Shown: positions 8,181 to 16,108 of the stretch, piece after piece | Layout: the number at the start of each line of letters is the position of its first letter | How positions within the stretch are numbered: the stretch's first letter is position 1 | Origin: Clostridium sp. Marseille-Q2269 | GTDB lineage: Bacteria; Bacillota; Clostridia; Clostridiales; Clostridiaceae | Length of the DNA stretch: 64,000 nucleotides | Reading direction: 5' to 3' | Assembly: GCF_943736985.1 (NCBI RefSeq) | Contig: NZ_CALSFS010000001.1 | Location: 434,001 to 498,000 of the forward strand | The notes under the pieces: model-generated | What the model was told of the DNA's origin: nothing | The model's database searches: none | The model's input: only the letters and a program-made list of their open reading frames with translations | Translations under genes and position numbers: made by a program

Positions 8181-9317
8181 TCATTCCTTATCTATACCTA
8201 TTAAGCTTACAGCTAAAGTAGTTATAGGTATTGTAAATATTAATCCTATACTGCCACATAAAGCTTGTATTATTTCTGCTGCCATCACATCTTGATTTAA
8301 CATTCTTTCAAATGGCAGTTGATAGGAAGATATAAGTAATAAAGTATACATAGCTCCTCCTGCGTAGGCTAAAATAAGAGTGTTTGCCATAGTTCCCATT
8401 ATATCTCTTCCCACATTAAATCCTGCTTTTACAAGCTGTTTCTTACTTATATTGGGATTATTTATTTTTACTTCCTTCATAGATGATGCTATAGACATAC
8501 TTATATCCATTACTGCTCCTAAAGCTCCCATAAGTATTCCTGAAAATAATAATCCTCTAAAATTAAATTTTGGATTTCCAGTTATATATATGAGCATTTG
8601 AGCTTCCTCATCTGTAAGACCTATTACTTGAATTACATTACTACTTATAAGAGCTATAATCCCAGCTACCATTACTCCTCCTAAAGTTCCTATAATTGCT
8701 GCAAAACTTTTTTTGTTTTTACCACTTATTATAAGTAAATTTAAAACACTTACTCCTATACATATAATTATAGATATTAATATAGGATTAAATCCTAACA
8801 TTATTAATGGTATAAGTATTTTGAGTACTGCATATGTAGTTATAAGTAATGCTAAAACTGAACGTATACCTTGCATTCCACCTAAAATGCTCAATAGAAC
8901 TAAAAATAATATAATTATTCCTTTTAAATATTTGTATCTTACCACTTCATATATATATGATTTCTTTATGTTTCCTTTGTTATCTTCTTCTATATTTATT
9001 AAAACTTCATTTCCCTTTTTAGCATAAGTTTCATGATAAGTTTTATCACTAACTAAATTATCCATATCTATTACTTTATTTTTATATTTACCATTTAAAA
9101 TTTGTACCTTTACTTTGCTTCTAGATAACTGCCTTTTATCACCATCATTATTTTCTAATTCTATAATCTTTCCATGTATAGCTTCATTTCTTATGTACTG
9201 ACTAGGCATTAGCATACCTATTATAACTATAATGGTTAAAATTATTATTTTAATATCAGATTTAGTTAATTTCTTTAAACTTCTTTTTACTATATCTTTT
9301 AAATCCATTTTTTTCAT
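8181..9317 (-). CDS. YibE/F family membrane protein
   Basis: 378 residues. One N-terminal membrane anchor (about 22-40), an extracytoplasmic domain (about 45-125), then seven or so membrane helices ending TIPITTLAVSLIG. The conserved core reads ILGGMQGIRSVLALLITTYAVLKILIP-like and GALGAVMDISMSIASS (split here), typical of YibE/F proteins. The function of the family is unknown; homologues occur across lactobacilli and clostridia. ATG 9317 is supported by the AGGAG-type site upstream. It seems to be transcribed alone. Confidence 0.87.
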   Translation of the reverse strand: MKKMDLKDIVKRSLKKLTKSDIKIIILTIIVIIGMLMPSQYIRNEAIHGKIIELENNDGDKRQLSRSKVKVQILNGKYKNKVIDMDNLVSDKTYHETYAKKGNEVLINIEEDNKGNIKKSYIYEVVRYKYLKGIIILFLVLLSILGGMQGIRSVLALLITTYAVLKILIPLIMLGFNPILISIIICIGVSVLNLLIISGKNKKSFAAIIGTLGGVMVAGIIALISSNVIQVIGLTDEEAQMLIYITGNPKFNFRGLLFSGILMGALGAVMDISMSIASSMKEVKINNPNISKKQLVKAGFNVGRDIMGTMANTLILAYAGGAMYTLLLISSYQLPFERMLNQDVMAAEIIQALCGSIGLIFTIPITTLAVSLIGIDKE

Positions 9318-9624
9318 CTCCTATAGTAATTCCTTTAATAATGTAATGAATTAATATTAATACTTACTGTTTATTTTTAAATATACAGGTCTAATTATAA
9401 CACATGTATTTGTAGCAAATTATTAATATTTTGTATAATAATATATACTTAATCTTGCTTTAATTATATAGATTTATTTCATATTTTTTTAAAAATAATC
9501 ATTATAACAATTATTTTTAAAATTATCTTATACTTTACCCAATTTACTGCTATTTTGATATTAAATTATATTATGCGTTATGGGTATATAATATATTTAT
9601 AAAATTATTTAATTAAACTGACAT
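9318..9624. other. Intergenic region, nothing recognised
   Basis: About 300 bases of very AT-rich sequence between two minus-strand genes; no ORF or convincing stem was seen. Confidence 0.5.
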
Positions 9625-10386
9625 TTAATATATTTTAGTAGTTATAAAAGATATATAAAATAAAAGTAATTTATCTCCGAATAATATAGAAAATATAGAT
9701 GCCATAGCTATAAAAGGTCCAAATGAGACAACATCTTTTCTATTCTTCTTGTTTAAAGTTATAAGTATAATTCCTATGAATGCTCCAAAAATAAAAGAGA
9801 AAAATAAAGTCATAGAAGTAATTTTAAATCCCAAAAATAAAGAAACTATTATATATATATCTAAATCTCCACTTCCCATTCCTTTTGTAATAAAAATTAT
9901 AGTACCTATAATGGTAATACATAATATTACTGAATATATGTATGTTTTTATACTATATCCTAAGTAAAATTTTTCAATTAGTATAAATATTAATGCTATT
10001 ATCATAGCACTTATAGTTGTTTTACTATACACATATTTAGTATCTAAATCTATCAATCCTATAACAATTATAAAAGAAATAAATGTAGTATATTTAATGA
10101 AATTAAAGCTCATGCCACATATGTTATATACTTCTAAAAATAATATAGCTGTTAATATCTCTACTAATGGATATCTTAATGATATTTTACTTTTACAAGA
10201 CTTGCATCTACCTTTTAAAAATATATAACTTACTACTGGGATTAAATTGTATGATTTTATATCTGATCCACATTCTTCACAATAAGAAGGTGGATAAATT
10301 ATAGACTCTTCTTTAGGAATTCTATAAATACAAACATTTAGAAAGCTTCCCATAATTAGTCCTAAAATTAAGATTATTATATTCAT
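9625..10386 (-). CDS. Prepilin peptidase (A24 family)
   Basis: 253 residues of a type IV prepilin leader peptidase/N-methylase. The N-terminal methylase-like zinc region has the paired CxxC motifs (YCEECGSD and RCKSCKSK) after the opening GLIMGSFLNVCIYRIP. The peptidase part has the two aspartates in GLIDLDTKYV and in GSGDLDIY (the GxGD motif). About six membrane helices. It would mature pilin-like proteins for type IV pili or a pseudopilus, whose genes are not in this window. ATG 10386 follows AGGAGG. Confidence 0.93.
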   Translation of the reverse strand: MNIIILILGLIMGSFLNVCIYRIPKEESIIYPPSYCEECGSDIKSYNLIPVVSYIFLKGRCKSCKSKISLRYPLVEILTAILFLEVYNICGMSFNFIKYTTFISFIIVIGLIDLDTKYVYSKTTISAMIIALIFILIEKFYLGYSIKTYIYSVILCITIIGTIIFITKGMGSGDLDIYIIVSLFLGFKITSMTLFFSFIFGAFIGIILITLNKKNRKDVVSFGPFIAMASIFSILFGDKLLLFYISFITTKIY

Positions 10387-10692
10387 TTCAAACCTCCTAT
10401 TAAAATTTGTAACATTTTTACAATGTTATTTAATCACTATTTTTATTTCTAATTATATCCATATATTTTTTATTTATTAAAGTGAATTTATTATTGTTAT
10501 ATCTTTTAATCATCATAATATAGCTTTAAATACAATATGGATGATTTATTAAACATTAAAATCAAATTAAATTTTAAAAAAATCTTAATTTTTATATTTA
10601 TATAAATTTAATATATGATTTTATAATATTTTTAAAAATAATGCACAAAATATACATAGTCATAATTTTAATTCAAATTGGAGGTATGAAAA
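10387..10692. other. Divergent promoter region, nothing else recognised
   Basis: About 300 bases between divergent prepilin peptidase and the YvlD-like gene; AT-rich without a clear repeat or RNA. Confidence 0.5.
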
Positions 10693-11055
10693 ATGGATGA
10701 AAGAAAAAATAATAATAATTCAAACGGTATAATGGGATACATTATAAGATTAATAGTAGCTATGATTGTTTTATCTATAACTGCATTTTTAACACCTGGT
10801 TTTACTATAAGTGGTTTTTGGGCAGTTTTATTAGCTGCTGTAATCATAAGTGCTATAGATTATTTAATAGAAAAATTTATGGGAGTAGATGCATCTCCTT
10901 TTGGTAAAGGAATAAAAGGCTTTATTGTATCAGCTATAGTCATATATTTAGCTCAATTTTTAGTACCAACCATGAGAGTTTCTATAATAGGTGCTTTAAT
11001 TGCAGCTTTAGTTATTGGAATTATAGATGCTATAATTCCAGGAAGGTTTATGTAA
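10693..11055 (+). CDS. YvlD-like membrane protein ('phage holin family')
   Basis: 120 residues. After a polar N-terminus rich in Asn come four membrane helices with the repeated pattern LTPGFTISGFWAVLLAAVIIS and IGALIAALVIGIID (motifs split), characteristic of the Phage_holin_4_2/YvlD family. No phage genes are nearby and these proteins are usually chromosomal envelope-stress proteins, so the holin label is nominal. ATG 10693 has GGAGG 8 bases upstream. It is monocistronic with a strong terminator. Confidence 0.85.
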   Translation: MDERKNNNNSNGIMGYIIRLIVAMIVLSITAFLTPGFTISGFWAVLLAAVIISAIDYLIEKFMGVDASPFGKGIKGFIVSAIVIYLAQFLVPTMRVSIIGALIAALVIGIIDAIIPGRFM

Positions 11056-11065
11056 ATCTATAAAA

Positions 11066-11106
11066 CAAAAACTACTTAGATGTATTTTACATCTAAGTAG
11101 TTTTTA
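11066..11106 (+). terminator. Terminator of the YvlD-like gene
   Basis: Stem ACTACTTAGATGT / ACATCTAAGTAGT followed by TTTTTATTT. Confidence 0.9.
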
Positions 11107-11174
11107 TTTAAATATAAATTAACTATTTATATAATTATTTAGCATTAATTATAACAGACTTTCTAATTTTATAT

Positions 11175-11603
11175 TTATTTTACTATGTATTCTTTAAGTT
11201 GTTGTTGTATTTTTTCTTTTACAATTGTAAGAGTGCTATTATCTTCTTCTCCATAACTCCAACTAAAGCTATCGCCTTTATATCTTGGGAATAAATGCAT
11301 ATTATAGTGACCCATATTATTAAAAGTTCCACCATTTTGCATTATGCTATATCCATCTGGTTTATATGTATTTTTTAATATTTTTACCATAATTTTTGAT
11401 AATGCCATTATTTCTTTACACGTTTTATCATCCATTTCATCTAAATCTAAATAATGTTTTTTAGGGACTATAAGCATATGTCCTTCATTAATAGGTTCAT
11501 CTGCCAACAAACAACAAACTAAGTCATTTTCATATACTATATTGGCGCTTTTCTCATGGTTTATCATCTTGCAAAAAATGCAATTTTCAGTAGTGCTTAT
11601 CAT
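11175..11603 (-). CDS. HIT-family nucleotide-binding protein with altered histidine triad
   Basis: 142 residues. The family frame is clear: a zinc-type start ENCIFCKMINHE, the EGHMLIVPKKH strand, NGGTFNNMGH and the C-terminal triad. In the triad HxHxH the sequence reads HYNMHLF. The first and third His are kept but the central His, which is the nucleophile that accepts the nucleotidyl group in characterised HIT hydrolases, is Asn (codon AAT where CAT/CAC is expected). The protein may be a nucleotide binder without hydrolase activity, or the base may be a read error. ATG 11603 is behind a GGAG site. Confidence 0.9.
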   Translation of the reverse strand: MISTTENCIFCKMINHEKSANIVYENDLVCCLLADEPINEGHMLIVPKKHYLDLDEMDDKTCKEIMALSKIMVKILKNTYKPDGYSIMQNGGTFNNMGHYNMHLFPRYKGDSFSWSYGEEDNSTLTIVKEKIQQQLKEYIVK

Positions 11604-11640
11604 GTTTATCTCCTTTATTATAAAAATTTAAAATAAATAC

Positions 11641-11856
11641 TTATCTACTCTTTTCTCTTTTACTTAACTTTTTAAAAACTAAATGTACTATTAAATATAC
11701 TATACTCCAACCAGCAAAATCTATAAGAAGCTTTAATATACTAAATTTGTCACTAAAAAGATTATAGCTAAAATTAAAATAACCAATTATTAGCTTATAT
11801 ATTATAAAAGAGATTACAAATTTTAAAAAAGTTACAGTTGCCTTGTTTATCTTCAT
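11641..11856 (-). CDS. Small membrane protein, function unknown
   Basis: 71 residues with two predicted membrane helices (about 8-28 and 42-62) and a Lys/Arg-rich C-terminus (KKLSKREKSR). It lies 37 bases upstream of the HIT gene on the same strand, so they may be co-transcribed. No family is recognised. Confidence 0.6.
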   Translation of the reverse strand: MKINKATVTFLKFVISFIIYKLIIGYFNFSYNLFSDKFSILKLLIDFAGWSIVYLIVHLVFKKLSKREKSR

Positions 11857-11935
11857 TTATTTTCCCCCAATCGCTAACAAATATAACCTTATATATTTAT
11901 AATAACCTATAAATTACTTCATGTCCAAAACAAAA

Positions 11936-11988
11936 ATAAAGTAAGAGTACATCTATACAAATAAAACAGTCTCTTACTTTAACTTTTT
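11936..11988. other. Hairpin in the divergent promoter region
   Basis: Stem AAAGTAAGAG / CTCTTACTTT with a 23-base loop and T-rich sequence on both sides, lying between two divergent genes. It looks like a terminator but has no obvious gene to terminate, so it may mark a small RNA or a read-through block. Confidence 0.45.
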
Positions 11989-12026
11989 TTATAAATTAGC
12001 ACAAATGTGATTCTATTTATATTGTT

Positions 12027-12055
12027 TTGACCCTATAAATATAAAATGTTATACT
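12027..12055 (+). promoter_or_regulatory. Sigma-A-type promoter of the NimA-like gene
   Basis: TTGACC at 12027-12032, 17-base spacer, TATACT at 12050-12055; about 30 bases before the start codon. Confidence 0.65.
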
Positions 12056-12087
12056 ATCTTCATATATTACCGTAAGGAGGATTTGAT

Positions 12088-12552
12088 ATGTTTAAAGAAA
12101 TGAGAAGAAAAGATAAAAAATTAACTGAAAAGGAAAGTATATCGTTATTAGAAACAGCTAATTACGGAATTCTTTCAATATGTCTTAATAATGGATACGG
12201 TTACGGTATTCCATTAAATTTCACTTATAATAACGGTGCTATTTATTTTCATTGCGCAAAAGAAGGACAAAAACTTGAAGCAATAAATGAAAATAATAAA
12301 GTCTCATTTTCTATTGTAGATAATATAGAATTACTTCCTTCAAAATTTAGTACAAAATATACAAGTGTAATAGTATTTGGTAAAGCTTATGAAGTATTTG
12401 AAGATGAGAAGAAACAAGTACTACTATCTCTTATAAATAAATATTCAAAAGATTATATAAAAGAAGGTACTAACTATATAGAAAGGGCTCAAGATACAAC
12501 AACTGTTATAAAAATTGAAATAGACCACATTACAGGCAAAGGTAAAATATAA
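12088..12552 (+). CDS. Pyridoxamine 5'-phosphate oxidase-like FMN-binding protein (NimA type)
   Basis: 154 residues with the split beta-barrel flavin fold. The N-terminus MFKEMRRKDKKLTEKESIS and the motifs YGILSICLNNGYGYGIPLNF (around residues 28-48) and IYFHCAKEGQK match the NimA/5-nitroimidazole-resistance-related family common in clostridia. It probably binds FMN and reduces small molecules; the substrate is unknown. Preceded by its own promoter and an AAGGAGG site. Its stop codon overlaps the left end of the inverted-repeat element that follows. Confidence 0.88.
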   Translation: MFKEMRRKDKKLTEKESISLLETANYGILSICLNNGYGYGIPLNFTYNNGAIYFHCAKEGQKLEAINENNKVSFSIVDNIELLPSKFSTKYTSVIVFGKAYEVFEDEKKQVLLSLINKYSKDYIKEGTNYIERAQDTTTVIKIEIDHITGKGKI

Positions 12553-13077
12553 GGAAATTACGACATAACAGACTTTAAAGGATTAAAATTAAAACAAGGA
12601 ATACTTTTAGTCAATAGATGGCTATAAAAATAGAAAATACTATATTTGTGCTCTAATATTTAAACTAACACCCTAACGCCATGTCCTGTGGCTGCAGGGC
12701 TAAGTAAACGTCCTGATTACTTCACGTTTAAATATTAGGACACAAATAAAGTATTCTATTTATTTTTCTAGATATCTATTTTCCTTAAAAGTATTCTTTG
12801 TTTTAATCCATTTAAAGACTGTTATATAAATTTTCAGTTTCATATAAATATTTTAAATTTAAATATAAAATGATTGGCGTAGCCAGGAAATTGATCATAC
12901 GAATTTTTATTGCTAACGCATAAATATTTAGTATTAATAATGCCTATATAAATTTTATAAATCATATATTTTAAGGAGAAACAAATTAGAATCTCTTATG
13001 GAAGTGAATTGCCTTTAAATCCACATATCCCTTTTTAATCTAAGGTAGTAACCCTTTTACGTCGTAATTTTCTTATA
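12549..13077. repeat. 530-bp nested inverted-repeat element
   Basis: Outer arms of 17 bases (12549-12565 and 13061-13077; ATAAGGAAATTACGACA-like, with about two mismatches) enclose an inner imperfect palindrome with arms of about 100 bases (12565-12664 and 12725-12826, beginning TAACAGACTTTAAAGGATT and ending TAATATTTAAAC). The inner loop (12665-12724) is more GC-rich and has its own short stems (AAGTAA / TTACTT; CCTG..CAGG). No ORF of any size is inside. ATAT flanks both outer ends, a possible target duplication. The element fills the whole gap between two convergent genes, whose stop codons lie at its edges. It could be a non-autonomous mobile element or a very large bidirectional terminator/structured RNA. 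Confidence 0.7.
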
Positions 13078-13973
13078 TTATGAATTTATATCTATTATAT
13101 GATTTTGCCTATGATCACTCATAAAGAACACATTAAGGGAGCCTGGTCCACCATAAGTTCCTACTACTGGTCCTACATAATTTATTATTACATCTTTCAC
13201 TTTTATTTCTTTCAATATACGTTCTTTCAAATTCTCTGCATCTATATTTGAATCTCCATGAGAAATAGCTATTATCTCTTCTTCTGGATTCTTTGTTCTC
13301 TCTATAAGAGTTGTTGCTAATTTACTTATGGCCATCTTTCTTCCTTTAGCTTTACGTACTGTTATAACTCTTCCCTCATCATTTATAGTTAGTATAGGCT
13401 TAATATTAAGAACTGTTCCTATAAAAGCTGCTGCTGTTGAAATTCTTCCTCCTTTTTTGAGATGAATAAGATGGTTTACAAGCATATAGCTATTTAATTT
13501 GAACCTGCTTTCTTCCAAATTTTTAGTAACTTCACCAATAGTATGCCCTTTTTTTTCATATCCATGGCTTTCATTACCATAATCCCTTGTCCTAAGGATG
13601 CAGTTAATACATCTATTATTTCTATTTTTACATTTTCAAATTCATCTATTATCATATTTTTCGCTATATTAGCACTATTATATGTTCCACTTAATCCTGA
13701 AGAAACACATACATATAATATATCTTTATCTTTCTCTATGTATTCTTTAAAAGCCTTGTAATACACATCCGGGCTTGGTTGTGATGTTTTTGGCATTTCT
13801 GCTTTTCTTATAATTAAATAAAAATCCTTATAGGAAAGACTTTGTCCAAAATCATCCATATATTCTTTCCCTTCAACATTACAAATTAATGAAACATAAG
13901 GAATATCATTTTCTATTATATATTCACTAGGTAGATCACAACAAGAATCTGTCATTATAATATAATCTTTCAT
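13078..13973 (-). pseudogene. degV: DegV-family fatty-acid-binding protein, one-base frameshift
   Basis: Together the two frames make a complete protein of about 298 residues. The N-terminal part (MKDYIIMTDSCCDLPSEYI; SQPSPDVYYKAF; CVSSGLSGTYNSA) and the C-terminal part (HLKKGGRISTAAAFIGTVLNIKP; ISHGDSN; GTYGGPGSL) are both DegV/EDD-fold hallmarks. Family members present fatty acids to fatty-acid kinase. The frame breaks in the poly-A run read at 13549-13556 (8 bases; 9 would give MKKKGHTIGEV and a continuous protein). It is either a recent pseudogene or a homopolymer read error. The start is ATG 13973 behind GAGGAG. Confidence 0.88.
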
Positions 13974-14375
13974 CAATAATCTCCTCTTTAAGATAAATTT
14001 TTATAATTTAAGATAAAATACATACTATGATAATAAACTTATATTTAATTCAAACAAATTGCATAAAAGTATATTTATATATTAATATTTAACTATATTT
14101 AATAAAATCATAAAACCTTTCTATTATAACTAATATATCAGATATTATTAAAAATTATAATATATTTTAATAATATTTATTTCATTTTTATAAAAATAGT
14201 TGATTATTGATATTGTGTTACAAAATCTTATTATTCATTTTATAAGTTAAACTCCCTTTTATTAGTCATAATATATTAAATAAAAACTTTTTCCCTTGTA
14301 TAAATGTATGTTTCATTAATGAATCATAATTAAATGTTTAGATACTAACTTAGAATATTTAAATTATAAACCTCT
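13974..14375. other. Intergenic region, nothing recognised
   Basis: About 400 bases between two minus-strand genes; it should hold the degV promoter, but no distinctive element was seen before the terminator at its right edge. Confidence 0.5.
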
Positions 14376-14408
14376 AAAAAAGGAAAGCACTCAGTACTTT
14401 CCTTTTAC
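14376..14408 (-). terminator. Terminator of the NifX-like gene
   Basis: Stem AAAGGAAAGTACT / AGCACTTTCCTTT-like, a few bases beyond the stop, with T-runs. Confidence 0.75.
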
Positions 14409-14410
14409 TA

Positions 14411-14767
14411 TTAATTATGATTATGTTCACCGTGATGATTACACATTACTTTTTTATCTTCAAGTTGCCCTTTTAAGTATTGATCCAATACTTCTTCAAT
14501 TGTACCTTTTGCTCCTCTTATAACTTTCAATCCTCCTTTAAGCAAAGCATCATAGGCTCCTTGACCAATACCTCCTGTTATAACTAATTCAACTTTTTCA
14601 TTCACTAACAAACTGGATAGACCACCATGATTATGTTGTAAACTTTCTGTTGATATTTCTTTAATATTTACAACTTTATTGTCCTCTACTGTAGCTATAG
14701 CAAACATTTTGCTTTTCCCAAAATGTTGATTAATTATTTCCTCATTCTTAGGCATTGCTATTTTCAT
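14411..14767 (-). CDS. NifX/NifB-like dinitrogenase cofactor-binding domain protein
   Basis: 118 residues. The start MKIAMPKNEEIINQHFGKSKMF, the middle GGLSSLLVNEKVELVITGGIG and the GLKVIRGAKGTIEEVL segment are those of the NifX/NafY iron-molybdenum cofactor-binding fold. A His-rich tail (CNHHGEHNHN) may bind metal. In non-nitrogen-fixing anaerobes such stand-alone domains are thought to handle Fe-S or metal cofactors. It is transcribed alone here. Confidence 0.88.
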   Translation of the reverse strand: MKIAMPKNEEIINQHFGKSKMFAIATVEDNKVVNIKEISTESLQHNHGGLSSLLVNEKVELVITGGIGQGAYDALLKGGLKVIRGAKGTIEEVLDQYLKGQLEDKKVMCNHHGEHNHN

Positions 14768-14915
14768 TTATATCACACTCCACTTATATTTTCTTGTATA
14801 CTGGTATATTAACACATATATCCTTATACTTCTAATTTACAATCATATCTTTATGTGTTAATTTTAGTTAAGCAAAGTAATTATCTATACATATGTAACC
14901 TTTTTCTTTAAAATT

Positions 14916-15722
14916 CTAACTGTCATTTGCCATAAACATTTTTTTACTTCTCTTCCACAAAAAAAATGCTAATGTTACTAATATAACTATACCAATACTT
15001 AATTTTATAATATTAAATGTTCCCTTATATATATTAGGATAAAATTGTGCTATATTACAATACAAATTATTTATCCCATGGAGTGCAATACATGGTATTA
15101 ATGATTTACTCTTATAATATACCATGGCAAGAATAATACCTACTAAAAAAGCATCTACTAATTGTACTAAATTTAAATGATATATTGAAAATATTAATGA
15201 AGAAATAATTATAGCTTTTTTATAATTATATTTAACTAACAATTCATCCAATATTACTTGTCTATATACTATTTCTTCAAAAATAGGTGCCATAATCACT
15301 GTACTTATAAAACATAATATTGGATTCTTAACTTGCTTATTAATACCATTACAAATCCAACCATTCTTTATAAGTTTTAATAAAAAAATTTCAATTGTAT
15401 TATCATAAACCAGAGTATATCCTATAAGTAAAATAATTATGAGAATATAACCTTTTAAATTTAATGTATTATCAGTCTTTAATTTGCGCTTATTATAGTT
15501 TAGGTAATTTTTAATAAAAACAATATATGATAATGTTTCTCCCGTCAGTTGAATCCATGGTTCTATAGCATGCTTATTTAATCCAATATACCCTAAAAAA
15601 TTTGCTAAATTACTAAATACTATACAAAATGCTATCTGGTAAAAAAACAAATCCATAATAACATTCATAATTTCACATGATTCTGATTTATTTTTATATT
15701 CTATAATTGTATTATGTTCCAT
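14916..15722 (-). CDS. CPBP-family intramembrane protease
   Basis: 268 residues with about seven or eight membrane helices. The three CAAX-protease/ABI motifs are present: EEIVYR (about 149), FSIYHLN (about 185) and the final HGINN. Family members are membrane-embedded glutamic-type or metal proteases, some giving self-immunity to bacteriocins. No bacteriocin gene is adjacent, so the substrate is unknown. ATG 15722 has an excellent AAAGGAGG site. Confidence 0.88.
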   Translation of the reverse strand: MEHNTIIEYKNKSESCEIMNVIMDLFFYQIAFCIVFSNLANFLGYIGLNKHAIEPWIQLTGETLSYIVFIKNYLNYNKRKLKTDNTLNLKGYILIIILLIGYTLVYDNTIEIFLLKLIKNGWICNGINKQVKNPILCFISTVIMAPIFEEIVYRQVILDELLVKYNYKKAIIISSLIFSIYHLNLVQLVDAFLVGIILAMVYYKSKSLIPCIALHGINNLYCNIAQFYPNIYKGTFNIIKLSIGIVILVTLAFFLWKRSKKMFMANDS

Positions 15723-15870
15723 TTTGTCCTCCTTTGTTGCTAACTAGGTTAAATAACTATATCAATATTATATACATTATATATTTTACCATTTAAGTAG
15801 TTAATTGTATATATTTATTGTTATTCACGCATAAGAATTTGTACATAATACCAGTAATTTTATATTAAAT

Positions 15871-15923
15871 AAAAAATCCTAGTTTTACTATTTAATTTTA
15901 TAAATGATAATACTAGGATTTTT
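15871..15923. terminator. Hairpin between the ABC exporter and the CPBP gene
   Basis: Stem AAAAATCCTAGT / ACTAGGATTTTT with a loop of about 29 bases; a second terminator after the ABC gene or a boundary element. Confidence 0.55.
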
Positions 15924-16012
15924 AATTTATACAGTTATATGATTTACTACCTTTTCTTCCTATTTAGAAATTTCTTTTAATATGTTTACTATTTATTAAA
16001 TTGATTTCAAAA

Positions 16013-16050
16013 ATAAAAGCTATGAAATATATTAATTTCATAGCTTTTAT
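16013..16050 (-). terminator. Terminator of the ABC exporter gene
   Basis: Stem AAAAGCTATGAAAT / ATTTCATAGCTTTT, then TATTTTTG on the minus strand. The stem sequence is almost the same as the hairpin at 1065-1110. Confidence 0.8.
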
Positions 16051-16108
16051 CTGTTTTTATCTTAAAATATACTGAAGATATATAATTTTATTAAGTCATA
16101 ATATATAT

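Noticed and set aside
10693-11055. Prophage signal from the 'holin family' gene
   Set aside because: No neighbouring phage genes, and the YvlD family is chromosomal.
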